This document shows, one piece after another, positions 7,149-13,254 of a stretch of 14,459 nt of DNA. The stretch is from Paenibacillaceae bacterium. GTDB lineage: Bacteria > Bacillota > Bacilli > Paenibacillales > Paenibacillaceae. The notes under the pieces are model-generated. The model had not been told where the DNA came from. It made no database searches and worked only from the letters and a program-made list of their open reading frames with translations. Location: the NCBI GenBank assembly GCA_900766135.1, contig CAAFUF010000018.1, positions 1 to 14,459 on the forward strand. Reading direction: 5' to 3'. Within the stretch, counting starts at the first letter, position 1; the number at the start of each line of letters is the position of its first letter. A program made the position numbers and the translations under genes.

Positions 7149-8588
7149 TTAGCCTTTCAGCACTTCCACCAGCAGTTTGTTGACCAACCCCGGATTGGCT
7201 TTCCCTTTGCTTTGCTTCATGACTTGGCCGACAAGGAAGCCGATGGCCTTCTCTTTGCCCGCTTTGTAATCCTCGACGGAAGCGGGATTGTTTGCCACAA
7301 CCTCTTGAACGATGGCCAAAATCGCCCCTTCGTCGCTGATTTGCACCAGTCCCTGCTCTTCTACGATCTGCTGCGGCAGCTTGCCGCTTTGCAGCATCTC
7401 CTTAAACACCGTTTTGGCGATCTTGGAGCTGATCGTGCCTTTCTCCAGCAGGCCGATCATCTCGCCGAGACCTTGGCCGGTCAGCTTCACGTCGGACAAC
7501 TCCAGCGAATTGCTGTTCAGGTAGCCCAGCAGATCGCCCATGATCCAGTTCGACACCGCTTTGGCGTCCTTCGTATACGCGAGGCTGCTTTCGAACAGGT
7601 CCGCCAGCGCTTTGGACGACGTAATGACGCCGGCATCGTACTCCGGCAAGCCGTATTCCGAAGCATAGCGGGCCTTACGGGCATCCGGCAGCTCCGGAAT
7701 CGACGCGCGGATCCGGTCTTTCCACGCCTGATCGATATGCAGGGTGACTAGGTCGGGATCCGGGAAGTAGCGATAATCATGCGCTTCTTCCTTGCCGCGC
7801 ATCGAGAACGTCTTGCCTTGCGTCTCGTCCCAGCGGCGCGTCTCCTGAACGACCTCTCCGCCTTCGTCCAAAATCTCGCCCTGGCGCAGCTGTTCATACT
7901 CCAATCCGCGAACCACGCCGCGGAACGAGTTCATGTTCTTGAGCTCGGCGCGCGTACCGAACTCCTTCTGTCCATGCGGCCGCAAGCTGATATTGGCGTC
8001 GCAGCGCATCGAGCCTTCCTCCATTTTCACGTCGGAAACCTCGCAATACAGCATGATCGCCCGCAGCTTCTCCAGATACGCCCGCGCTTCCTCCGGCGAG
8101 GAAATGTCCGGCTCGGACACGATTTCCACGAGCGGCGTGCCGACGCGGTTAAAATCCACCAGCGAAGCGTACCCGCCGTCCACGTGCGTCAGCTTGCCGG
8201 CGTCTTCCTCCAGGTGCAGACGGGTAATCCCGATCCGTTTCGTCTTCCCGTCCACTTCAATATCGATGTATCCGTTCAAGCCGATCGGCTGATCATATTG
8301 GGAAATTTGATACGCTTTAGGCGAATCGGGGTAAAAATAGTTCTTCCGGTCGAACTTGCTGACATCGCCGATTTCGCAATTCAGCGCCATCGCCGCTTTC
8401 ATCGCGTAGTCGACGGCCTGGCGGTTCAGCACCGGCAATACGCCGGGATGCCCCAGGCAAACCGGGCAGGTATGCGTGTTGGGCGGAGCGCCGAACTCGG
8501 TGGAGCAGCCGCAGAAAATTTTCGTTTTCGTATGCAGCTCCACGTGCACCTCCAACCCGATCACCGTTTCATATTTGGATGTTGACAT
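7149..8588 (-). CDS. gatB: Asp/Glu-tRNA amidotransferase subunit B
   Basis: A 479-aa full-length GatB. The N-terminus has the family signature YETVIGLEVHVEL and a zinc site, C26/C28 and C41/C44 (FCGCSTEFG, HTCPVCLGHPG). The kinase-like domain (~1-290) phosphorylates the gamma- or beta-carboxyl of misacylated Glu-tRNA(Gln) or Asp-tRNA(Asn), and includes PDSPKAYQISQYDQP and SMRCDANISLRP. Residues ~330-479 form the helical and YqeY-like tail that holds the tRNA, ending in GKANPGLVNKLLVEVLKG. The ATG start has AGGAGG 7 nt upstream. It lies 33 nt after gatA. Ammonia reaches it from GatA through an internal channel (family knowledge). No missing key residue was seen. Confidence 0.98.
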   Translation of the reverse strand: MSTSKYETVIGLEVHVELHTKTKIFCGCSTEFGAPPNTHTCPVCLGHPGVLPVLNRQAVDYAMKAAMALNCEIGDVSKFDRKNYFYPDSPKAYQISQYDQPIGLNGYIDIEVDGKTKRIGITRLHLEEDAGKLTHVDGGYASLVDFNRVGTPLVEIVSEPDISSPEEARAYLEKLRAIMLYCEVSDVKMEEGSMRCDANISLRPHGQKEFGTRAELKNMNSFRGVVRGLEYEQLRQGEILDEGGEVVQETRRWDETQGKTFSMRGKEEAHDYRYFPDPDLVTLHIDQAWKDRIRASIPELPDARKARYASEYGLPEYDAGVITSSKALADLFESSLAYTKDAKAVSNWIMGDLLGYLNSNSLELSDVKLTGQGLGEMIGLLEKGTISSKIAKTVFKEMLQSGKLPQQIVEEQGLVQISDEGAILAIVQEVVANNPASVEDYKAGKEKAIGFLVGQVMKQSKGKANPGLVNKLLVEVLKG

Positions 8589-8621
8589 GGCCTATCCTCC
8601 TGCAAAACATTGATATGGAAC

Positions 8622-10076
8622 CTACAAGGCGGGACGTTGTGAGTGATGATCCGTATTCGCTTCAAAGGCATGAGCCACGCGCAAAACCGTGCTTTCGTCG
8701 AACGGCTTGCCGATGATTTGCAGCCCGACCGGCAGGCCTTCGGCAAATCCGCACGGCACGCTGATGGCGGGAACTCCCGCCAAGCTCACCGGAATCGTCA
8801 ATATATCGTTTAAATACATCGTGAGCGGATCGTCAACCTGCGAGCCTAGCGGGAACGCCGTGGTTGGAGCCGTTGGCCCGAGAATCACGTCGTATTTGTC
8901 AAAGGTCTGATCGAAATCCTGTTTGATCAGCGTTCTGACCTTTTGGGCCTTCAGATAGTAGGCGTCGTAATAACCCGAGCTGAGCGCATACGTCCCCAGC
9001 ATGATCCGGCGTTTCACTTCCGGGCCGAATCCCTGGCTGCGCGAGTCGTAGTACAGGTCCAGCAGGCTGCCGGCATGGTCCGCGCGGACGCCGTAACGAA
9101 CGCCGTCGAAACGCGACAGGTTGGACGAAGCCTCCGAGGATGCCAGCAAATAGTAAGCAGCCACCGCGTATTCCGTATGCGGCAGCGACACTTCTTCCCA
9201 TACGGCGCCAAGACCTTCAAGCACGCGCAAAGCGTCCATGAAGGAAGCCTTGACCTGCGGGTCAACGCCATCCAGATATTCCTTCGGCACGGCGATGCGC
9301 AGTCCGGCAATGTCGCCGGTGAGGGCGCTCAAATAATCCGGCACCTCCACGTCGGCCGAGGTGGAATCCTTCGGATCGTGGCCGGCGATCGCCTGCAGAA
9401 CGTAGGCGGCGTCCTCGACGTTTTTGGTGATCGGCCCGATCTGGTCCAGCGAAGAAGCAAACGCCACGAGTCCGTAACGCGATACCCGGCCATAGGTTGG
9501 CTTAAGCCCCACCACGCCGCAATACGACGCGGGCTGGCGAATCGAACCGCCGGTATCGGAACCGAGCGTGAAGAAAGCTTCGCCTGCGGCTACCGCTGCG
9601 GCCGAACCCCCGCTGGAACCGCCGGGGACGCGGCTTAAATCCCACGGGTTGCGCACGGGATGGAAGCTCGAATTCTCGTTGGAGCCGCCCATCGCGAACT
9701 CGTCCATATTCAGCTTGCCGATCGTGACCGCTTCCGCTTCCTTCAGCTTGGCGACCACCGTAGCGTCATAAATCGGATCATAGTTCTTCAAAAATTGGCT
9801 GCCGCATGTCGTCAGCAATCCCTCGGTTACCATGTTGTCCTTCACACCCACGGGAAGCCCGAACAGCAATCCGCGAGCTTCGCCCTGCGCCAGCTTGGCA
9901 TCCAAACGGGACGCTTCCGCACGGGCTCCCTCTTCATTCAACGCCAAATAAGCGCCGATCTTTCCGTCGAATTCCCGGATTTTGGCGAAGGCTTCGCCGA
10001 CCAAATCGGAAACGGACAACTCCTTGTTGTGAAGCCGATTATGTATCTCCTGCAAACGCAAATCAAAAAGCGCCAA
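8622..10076 (-). CDS. gatA: Asp/Glu-tRNA amidotransferase subunit A (glutaminase)
   Basis: A 484-aa amidase-signature enzyme that releases ammonia from glutamine for GatB. The Ser-cisSer-Lys triad is visible: K79 in GVKDN, S154 in the Gly/Ser-rich PGGSSGGSAAAVAAG loop, and the nucleophile S178 in GSDTGGSIRQPA, at the same numbers I recall for S. aureus GatA. MDEFAMGGSNENS and GLQIIGKPFDE also fit GatA. The start is TTG with GGAGG 9 nt upstream; TTG may temper translation relative to gatB. It follows gatC after 64 nt with no terminator in the gap, and precedes gatB by 33 nt. The length is usual for the family. Confidence 0.98.
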   Translation of the reverse strand: MALFDLRLQEIHNRLHNKELSVSDLVGEAFAKIREFDGKIGAYLALNEEGARAEASRLDAKLAQGEARGLLFGLPVGVKDNMVTEGLLTTCGSQFLKNYDPIYDATVVAKLKEAEAVTIGKLNMDEFAMGGSNENSSFHPVRNPWDLSRVPGGSSGGSAAAVAAGEAFFTLGSDTGGSIRQPASYCGVVGLKPTYGRVSRYGLVAFASSLDQIGPITKNVEDAAYVLQAIAGHDPKDSTSADVEVPDYLSALTGDIAGLRIAVPKEYLDGVDPQVKASFMDALRVLEGLGAVWEEVSLPHTEYAVAAYYLLASSEASSNLSRFDGVRYGVRADHAGSLLDLYYDSRSQGFGPEVKRRIMLGTYALSSGYYDAYYLKAQKVRTLIKQDFDQTFDKYDVILGPTAPTTAFPLGSQVDDPLTMYLNDILTIPVSLAGVPAISVPCGFAEGLPVGLQIIGKPFDESTVLRVAHAFEANTDHHSQRPAL

Positions 10077-10140
10077 TCTAAGCTTCCTCCTTTGTGTTCC
10101 CTAGTTATTTCCATAAGGATCGATGGTCTTCGTGAAAAAA

Positions 10141-10428
10141 CTATTCTAATACGGCCGGGACCCTAAACTGCCCGTCTTCTTCGTCCGGCGCATTGCGGAA
10201 TACCTTCTCCGGCGGCAGGCTGTCCTTCACCTCGTCCTCCCGCATCACGTTGCTTAAATGAAGCACGTGTGTCGTCGGCGCAATATCGTCCGTGTTCAGT
10301 TCGTTTAACTTCTCGGCGTATTGTAAAATCGCGTTTAATTGTTCCGTGAACCTATCCCGCTCTTCGTCGGTCAGGTGCAGGCGGGCCAGCTTCGCCACGT
10401 GTTCAACGTCTTTCGTCTGGATACTCAT
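10141..10428 (-). CDS. gatC: Asp/Glu-tRNA amidotransferase subunit C
   Basis: A 95-aa GatC, the small belt-like subunit that wraps GatA and GatB and stabilises GatA folding. Recognisable features are the N-terminal IQTKDVEHVAKLARLHLTDEE helix, EQLNAILQYAEKLNELNTDDIAPTTH, and the C-terminal NAPDEEDGQFRVPAVLE. The open frame extends 12 codons further upstream to 10464, but the ATG at 10428 has AAAGGAGG 10 nt upstream and matches the family N-terminus, so it is chosen. It is the first gene of the gatC-gatA-gatB-(GNAT) operon and lies about 68 nt from the predicted transcription start. Confidence 0.97.
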   Translation of the reverse strand: MSIQTKDVEHVAKLARLHLTDEERDRFTEQLNAILQYAEKLNELNTDDIAPTTHVLHLSNVMREDEVKDSLPPEKVFRNAPDEEDGQFRVPAVLE

Positions 10429-10502
10429 GCTATGGATGCCTCCTTTAGTGATGCGTTCCCGCACTATTCGTACATTCTACCATGCTTGTACAATTGAATA
10501 AA

Positions 10503-10531
10503 ATTATATTGTAGATTCCGGTTCAATTCAA
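10503..10531 (-). promoter_or_regulatory. Promoter for the gatCAB operon
   Basis: On the minus strand, -35 TTGAAT (10526-10531), a 17-bp spacer, and consensus -10 TATAAT (10503-10508), with a start near 10496. No riboswitch or T-box fold is visible in the ~68-nt leader, suggesting constitutive expression. Confidence 0.8.
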
Positions 10532-10573
10532 TCCGTTAAAGCGGAAAGGAAGATCGGCCGCCCATCATCCGCG

Positions 10574-10605
10574 AAAAAAAGAAAAGAGCCGGCCCATGCC
10601 GACTC
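10574..10605 (-). terminator. Intrinsic terminator after the 127-aa gene
   Basis: On the minus strand, GAGTCGGC (10598-10605) pairs with GCCGGCTC (10586-10593), one T-G wobble, around an ATGG loop, then TTTTCTTTTTTT (10574-10585). It starts about 5 nt after the stop codon. Confidence 0.92.
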
Positions 10606-10610
10606 CCTTC

Positions 10611-10994
10611 TTATATCCATGCCCTCAGGTTCACTTGCTTAATGAACTCCGCTTGGGACATTACTTCCTTTGTTGGTTCCTGCTGCCCGTCTGCCTCGCT
10701 GTCTTCGCCGTTCATGATTTGCTTGAACAGCTTCTCGTTATGCGTAGCCAGCGCGTAATCGATTAAGGCTTCCTGTGTTGCGCGTTCCGCTTCTTGCTCG
10801 ATCAGCCGAATTTCGGATTCTATATCGCTCTGCGGAACGAAGTAATTCCGCCCCGTCTTCGGAGACCGGATGACGTAGTCAAAAGCATTGTCCGGATTGC
10901 GGTCGTAAGCAATAACGTAGCCATATTCCCCAACAGGAAGATTCTGCTCAAAAGCATCACCGACGATAACGATTTTCTCTCCCAAATGAAGCAT
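10611..10994 (-). CDS. Conserved-looking hypothetical protein, 127 aa
   Basis: I do not recognise a named family. The first ~60 residues read as short beta strands (GEKIVIVGDAF, GYVIAYDRN, FDYVIRSP, NYFVPQSDIE), consistent with a small SH3/KOW-like barrel. Residues ~58-95 form a charged amphipathic helix (ESEIRLIEQEAERATQEALIDYAL), and the tail is acidic (NGEDSEADGQQEPTKE) before a short hydrophobic C-terminus. No signal peptide, membrane segment or catalytic motif is visible, so it is probably cytosolic. The ATG start has GGGAGG 6 nt upstream. It has its own candidate promoter and a strong terminator, so it is probably monocistronic. Real coding status is well supported by the SD and flanking signals; function is unknown. 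Confidence 0.85.
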   Translation of the reverse strand: MLHLGEKIVIVGDAFEQNLPVGEYGYVIAYDRNPDNAFDYVIRSPKTGRNYFVPQSDIESEIRLIEQEAERATQEALIDYALATHNEKLFKQIMNGEDSEADGQQEPTKEVMSQAEFIKQVNLRAWI

Positions 10995-11056
10995 CGTCTA
11001 CCTCCCTGAGTTATTTGGTTGCCAAGATTCCTCATAAACTTGTATTGCTTTATATC

Positions 11057-11086
11057 ATCCTACTAAAAGAGACGGAGATTGGTCAA
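11057..11086 (-). promoter_or_regulatory. Promoter for the 127-aa gene
   Basis: On the minus strand, -35 TTGACC (11081-11086), an 18-bp spacer and -10 TAGGAT (11057-11062). The predicted start near 11050 gives a leader of about 55 nt to the ATG at 10994. The -10 match is 4 of 6. Confidence 0.5.
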
Positions 11087-11170
11087 GTTCTTCACCGGAA
11101 TCCCGGATGTTAATAACGTATGCAACTTGGCGGCGAGGCGTCCTTCCCTTATCCATCAGCTGAACAAGAC

Positions 11171-11210
11171 AAAAAAAGAACGCAAACCGGGATGATTCCG
11201 CAGCTTGCGT
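11171..11210 (-). terminator. Intrinsic terminator in the gap between the MBL gene and the 127-aa gene
   Basis: On the minus strand, ACGCAA (11205-11210) pairs with TTGCGT (11180-11185), with an inner GGAA/TTCC-like stem, and ends in TCTTTTTTT (11171-11179). It lies 124 nt beyond the MBL stop, so it could end that transcript or the short transcript predicted from 11237. Confidence 0.75.
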
Positions 11211-11243
11211 GCTTCGCAAAGATTACAATGTTTTAATAAGTAC

Positions 11244-11272
11244 ATCCTATCAAAGGGATGCACTTTTGTCCA
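11244..11272 (-). promoter_or_regulatory. Candidate promoter of a short (~65 nt) transcript
   Basis: On the minus strand, -35 TGGACA (11267-11272), a 17-bp spacer and -10 TAGGAT (11244-11249). The transcript would start near 11237 and meet the terminator at 11171-11210 almost at once. The spacer and -10 also form an inverted repeat (CATCC/GGATG), which could instead be an operator. Confidence 0.4.
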
Positions 11273-11333
11273 CTATTTTTGTACTTTTTCGTCGATTTTA
11301 TTTGAATTGCGGCAGACGGTGACCCCTCCGCCC

Positions 11334-11960
11334 CTAGGAGACGTACGGGTTGTTCGCCCGTTCGAAGCCGATGCTCGTTCGGGGGCCGTGGCCGGGGTAG
11401 ACTTTAACCTCGTCCTTCAGCCGGTACAGCTTCCCGCGAATCGAATTGTACAGGTCCGCTTCGCGGCCACCCGGCAAGTCTGTGCGCCCGATGCCGAGGC
11501 GGAACAGTACATCTCCCGAGAATAGATCGTCGCCGCACAGAAAGCTGACGCTGCCCGGCGAGTGGCCCGGCGTATGATAGACGGTGAACTCATGCCCGAT
11601 CAAGCGGAGCTTTTGTCCCTCGGCTAGATCGTATTCCGCCGGGTCCGTTGCGATAGGCGGTCCCACCTCCGGCCACATCAGCGAGCCGTTCAGCTTGGGG
11701 GTCGTGAGCCAATCGCTCTCCAGCGGATGCACATAGACTGGACAATTCTTGGCCTTACGGATCTCGTCCACGCCTCCGATATGGTCAAAATGGGCATGGG
11801 TGAGCAAAATGGCCTCGATCTCCAGGTTTTCGATTTTGCGAAGCAGCGGCCCCGGGTTCGTACCGGGATCGATAATGATCGCCCGGCCTTCGTCTTCTCC
11901 CCGAAGCAAATACGCATTGGTTTGCAGGGGGCCCAAGGAAAAACTTTCGATTTTTAACAT
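11334..11960 (-). CDS. MBL-fold metallo-hydrolase, glyoxalase II-like (YqgX type)
   Basis: A 208-aa metallo-beta-lactamase-fold protein with the full dinuclear metal set: H55, H57, D59 and H60 in THAHFDH, H133 in HTPGHSPGS, D150 in FSGDVLF, and H191 in YPGHGP. The N-terminal GPLQTNAYLL and the short C-terminus without the extra glyoxalase II helical domain match the YqgX-type subgroup, for which thioester (hydroxyacylglutathione/bacillithiol-type) hydrolysis is proposed; the substrate here is not established. The start ATG is fixed by an in-frame TAG two codons upstream, yet there is no good SD, and a hairpin lies just before it. It is co-directional with the DedA gene 127 nt upstream, with no terminator between them, so an operon is possible. 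Confidence 0.93.
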   Translation of the reverse strand: MLKIESFSLGPLQTNAYLLRGEDEGRAIIIDPGTNPGPLLRKIENLEIEAILLTHAHFDHIGGVDEIRKAKNCPVYVHPLESDWLTTPKLNGSLMWPEVGPPIATDPAEYDLAEGQKLRLIGHEFTVYHTPGHSPGSVSFLCGDDLFSGDVLFRLGIGRTDLPGGREADLYNSIRGKLYRLKDEVKVYPGHGPRTSIGFERANNPYVS

Positions 11961-12087
11961 AATCTATCGCTCGGAATAAGCTCGCGCCGATGGATGACGG
12001 CCGTTAAGCCTATTCCGCCTCCTCCCTCATAGGTTCTTTGACGGGATCCAGCCCGTCCGGTTGTTCGGCAGCAAGGAGCGTCGAGGC

Positions 12088-12699
12088 TTAGGCGTCGCCC
12101 TTCTTCCGGCTCCCGAAGGTTTTGACGATCAAATACACGATCAACAGCGCCAAAGCGCCTAACAAAATCGGCATGATGTAAGGTCCGGCCTTCTCGTCAA
12201 CATGCTGCCACTGCTCGCCAAGGAGCATGCCCAAATAAACGAAGAGCACCGACCACGGAATGACTGCCAAGGTCGTGAGCAGCAGGAATTTGCCGACCGG
12301 CATTTTGGCCATCCCTGCCGGAATGGAAATCGCATGCCGCGCCACCGGAATGAACCGTGCGGTAAATATCACCCCCGGCCCGTATTTCAGAAACCAGGCT
12401 TCGGATACGTCGATATGCTTCTTTTGAATCAATATATACTTCCCGTATTTCTCTAAAATCGGCCTGCCGCCGTAACGCCCGATCCAGTAGATGAACAGCT
12501 GGGCGATCACGCCGCCCACCGTGCCGAAAAGGACGGCGCCGATGAAATTGATATGCCCCTGATGCACGAGGTAGCCGCCGTAAGCCAGCACGATTTCGCT
12601 GGGGATGATCTCAATCATCAGTCCCAGCATAATGCCGACATAGCCCAATTGCTGCACCCAATCCAATAATACGCTCACTAAATTCGATATCCAATCCAC
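12088..12699 (-). CDS. DedA family (VTT domain) membrane protein
   Basis: A 203-aa DedA/SNARE-associated protein. Family members are polytopic and include lipid transporters such as UptA and others tied to undecaprenyl-phosphate or phosphatidylethanolamine recycling and to proton-dependent drug tolerance. Hallmarks seen: EIIPSE (30-35) in the first re-entrant helix, GYLVHQGHI, and the conserved FTARFIPVARHAISIPAG (112-129) with R115 and R120. Hydrophobic segments lie at ~20-42, 52-72, 136-162 and 172-194, and the C-terminus is basic (SRKKGDA). The start is GTG with GAGG 8 nt upstream. No terminator follows; a 6-bp GACGGG/CCCGTC hairpin (12040-12057) lacks a T-tract. Which DedA subgroup it belongs to is unclear. 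Confidence 0.94.
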   Translation of the reverse strand: MDWISNLVSVLLDWVQQLGYVGIMLGLMIEIIPSEIVLAYGGYLVHQGHINFIGAVLFGTVGGVIAQLFIYWIGRYGGRPILEKYGKYILIQKKHIDVSEAWFLKYGPGVIFTARFIPVARHAISIPAGMAKMPVGKFLLLTTLAVIPWSVLFVYLGMLLGEQWQHVDEKAGPYIMPILLGALALLIVYLIVKTFGSRKKGDA

Positions 12700-12871
12700 A
12701 GCTTCGTCCTCTTTCCCGTTAGCTTTCCGTCCCGAAAGACAGCAAAATCTCCCACTAATCTCAGTCTATTCTATCATAGCCGGGGACATGCGTTCTACTT
12801 CGCTCTTCCGCCCCGGTGACTCCGGGAAATCCGCCGGCATATGCTGGAGCAAAAGGAGGCGACTTATAGCC

Positions 12872-13183
12872 ATGACAAACTTACCGGCAAAACATCGGAC
12901 TTCCCTCCCGACCCCGCGCAAGATTCGCCGCAGTTGCAGCAAAGAGCTGTACCGGACGGTCAAGCGGCTCGGCGTTTACATTCCGGAGGAACGGATCAAG
13001 CAAGGCGAAGCCTTGTATTACAAAAAGGTGATCGGCAACCTGCTGTGGATCGGCGAAAACATCAGCAACCGCAAGCTGCTGGCGGATTGGTGGGACGAGG
13101 CCGTCAGCGCCGAGCTTGCCGAGTTATGGGAGGTCGACCGCGAGGCGTTATCCTCGGCCTTCCGCGCGGCGTTCGGGGGCTAG
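12872..13183 (+). CDS. Small hypothetical protein, 103 aa
   Basis: I do not recognise a family. The first ~25 residues are very basic and low in acidic residues (KHRTSLPTPRKIRRSCSK). A compact, mostly helical region rich in charged residues follows, with KELYRTVKRLGVYIPEERI, YYKKVIGNLLWIGENIS (about residues 49-65) and ADWWDEAVSAELAELW. No signal peptide or long membrane segment is visible. The frame opens at 12788, but the upstream part has no SD; the ATG at 12872 is preceded by AAAGGAGG with a somewhat long 12-nt spacer. It runs opposite to its neighbours (divergent from the DedA gene, convergent with the Wzy-like gene), so it is probably a single-gene unit. The strong SD and coherent protein argue that it is real. 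Its Arg/Lys-rich N-terminus could contact nucleic acid or membrane (inference). Confidence 0.72.
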   Translation: MTNLPAKHRTSLPTPRKIRRSCSKELYRTVKRLGVYIPEERIKQGEALYYKKVIGNLLWIGENISNRKLLADWWDEAVSAELAELWEVDREALSSAFRAAFGG

Positions 13184-13254
13184 GCGGCAAAGCGAATGGA
13201 CGTGATTGGCGGGAAGCCGTTCCGCGATCCTGACAGGGGGAATGAGGCGGATAC

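Larger units (their letters stand above)
10995..11333. other. Gene-free stretch of 339 nt with regulatory signals
   Basis: No convincing gene. From right to left it holds a promoter-like pair (11244-11272), two mutually exclusive hairpins with a terminator (11171-11219), and a promoter for the 127-aa gene (11057-11086). All read on the minus strand. The plus-strand frame 11205-11525 lacks an SD and overlaps the MBL gene, so it is not called. Confidence 0.6.

Noticed and set aside
7779..8585. 268-aa plus-strand frame opposite gatB
   Set aside because: It lies entirely within gatB, which is certain; the translation is His/Arg-rich and shadow-like.
10429..10496. T-box or riboswitch in the gat leader
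   Set aside because: The leader is only about 68 nt and lacks the T-box sequence or a conserved aptamer core.
11205..11525. 106-aa plus-strand frame running into the MBL gene
   Set aside because: No SD, and its 3' half is antisense to conserved MBL sequence.
12040..12057. GACGGG/CCCGTC hairpin between the DedA and MBL genes as a terminator
   Set aside because: No T-tract on either strand, so it is unlikely to end transcription.
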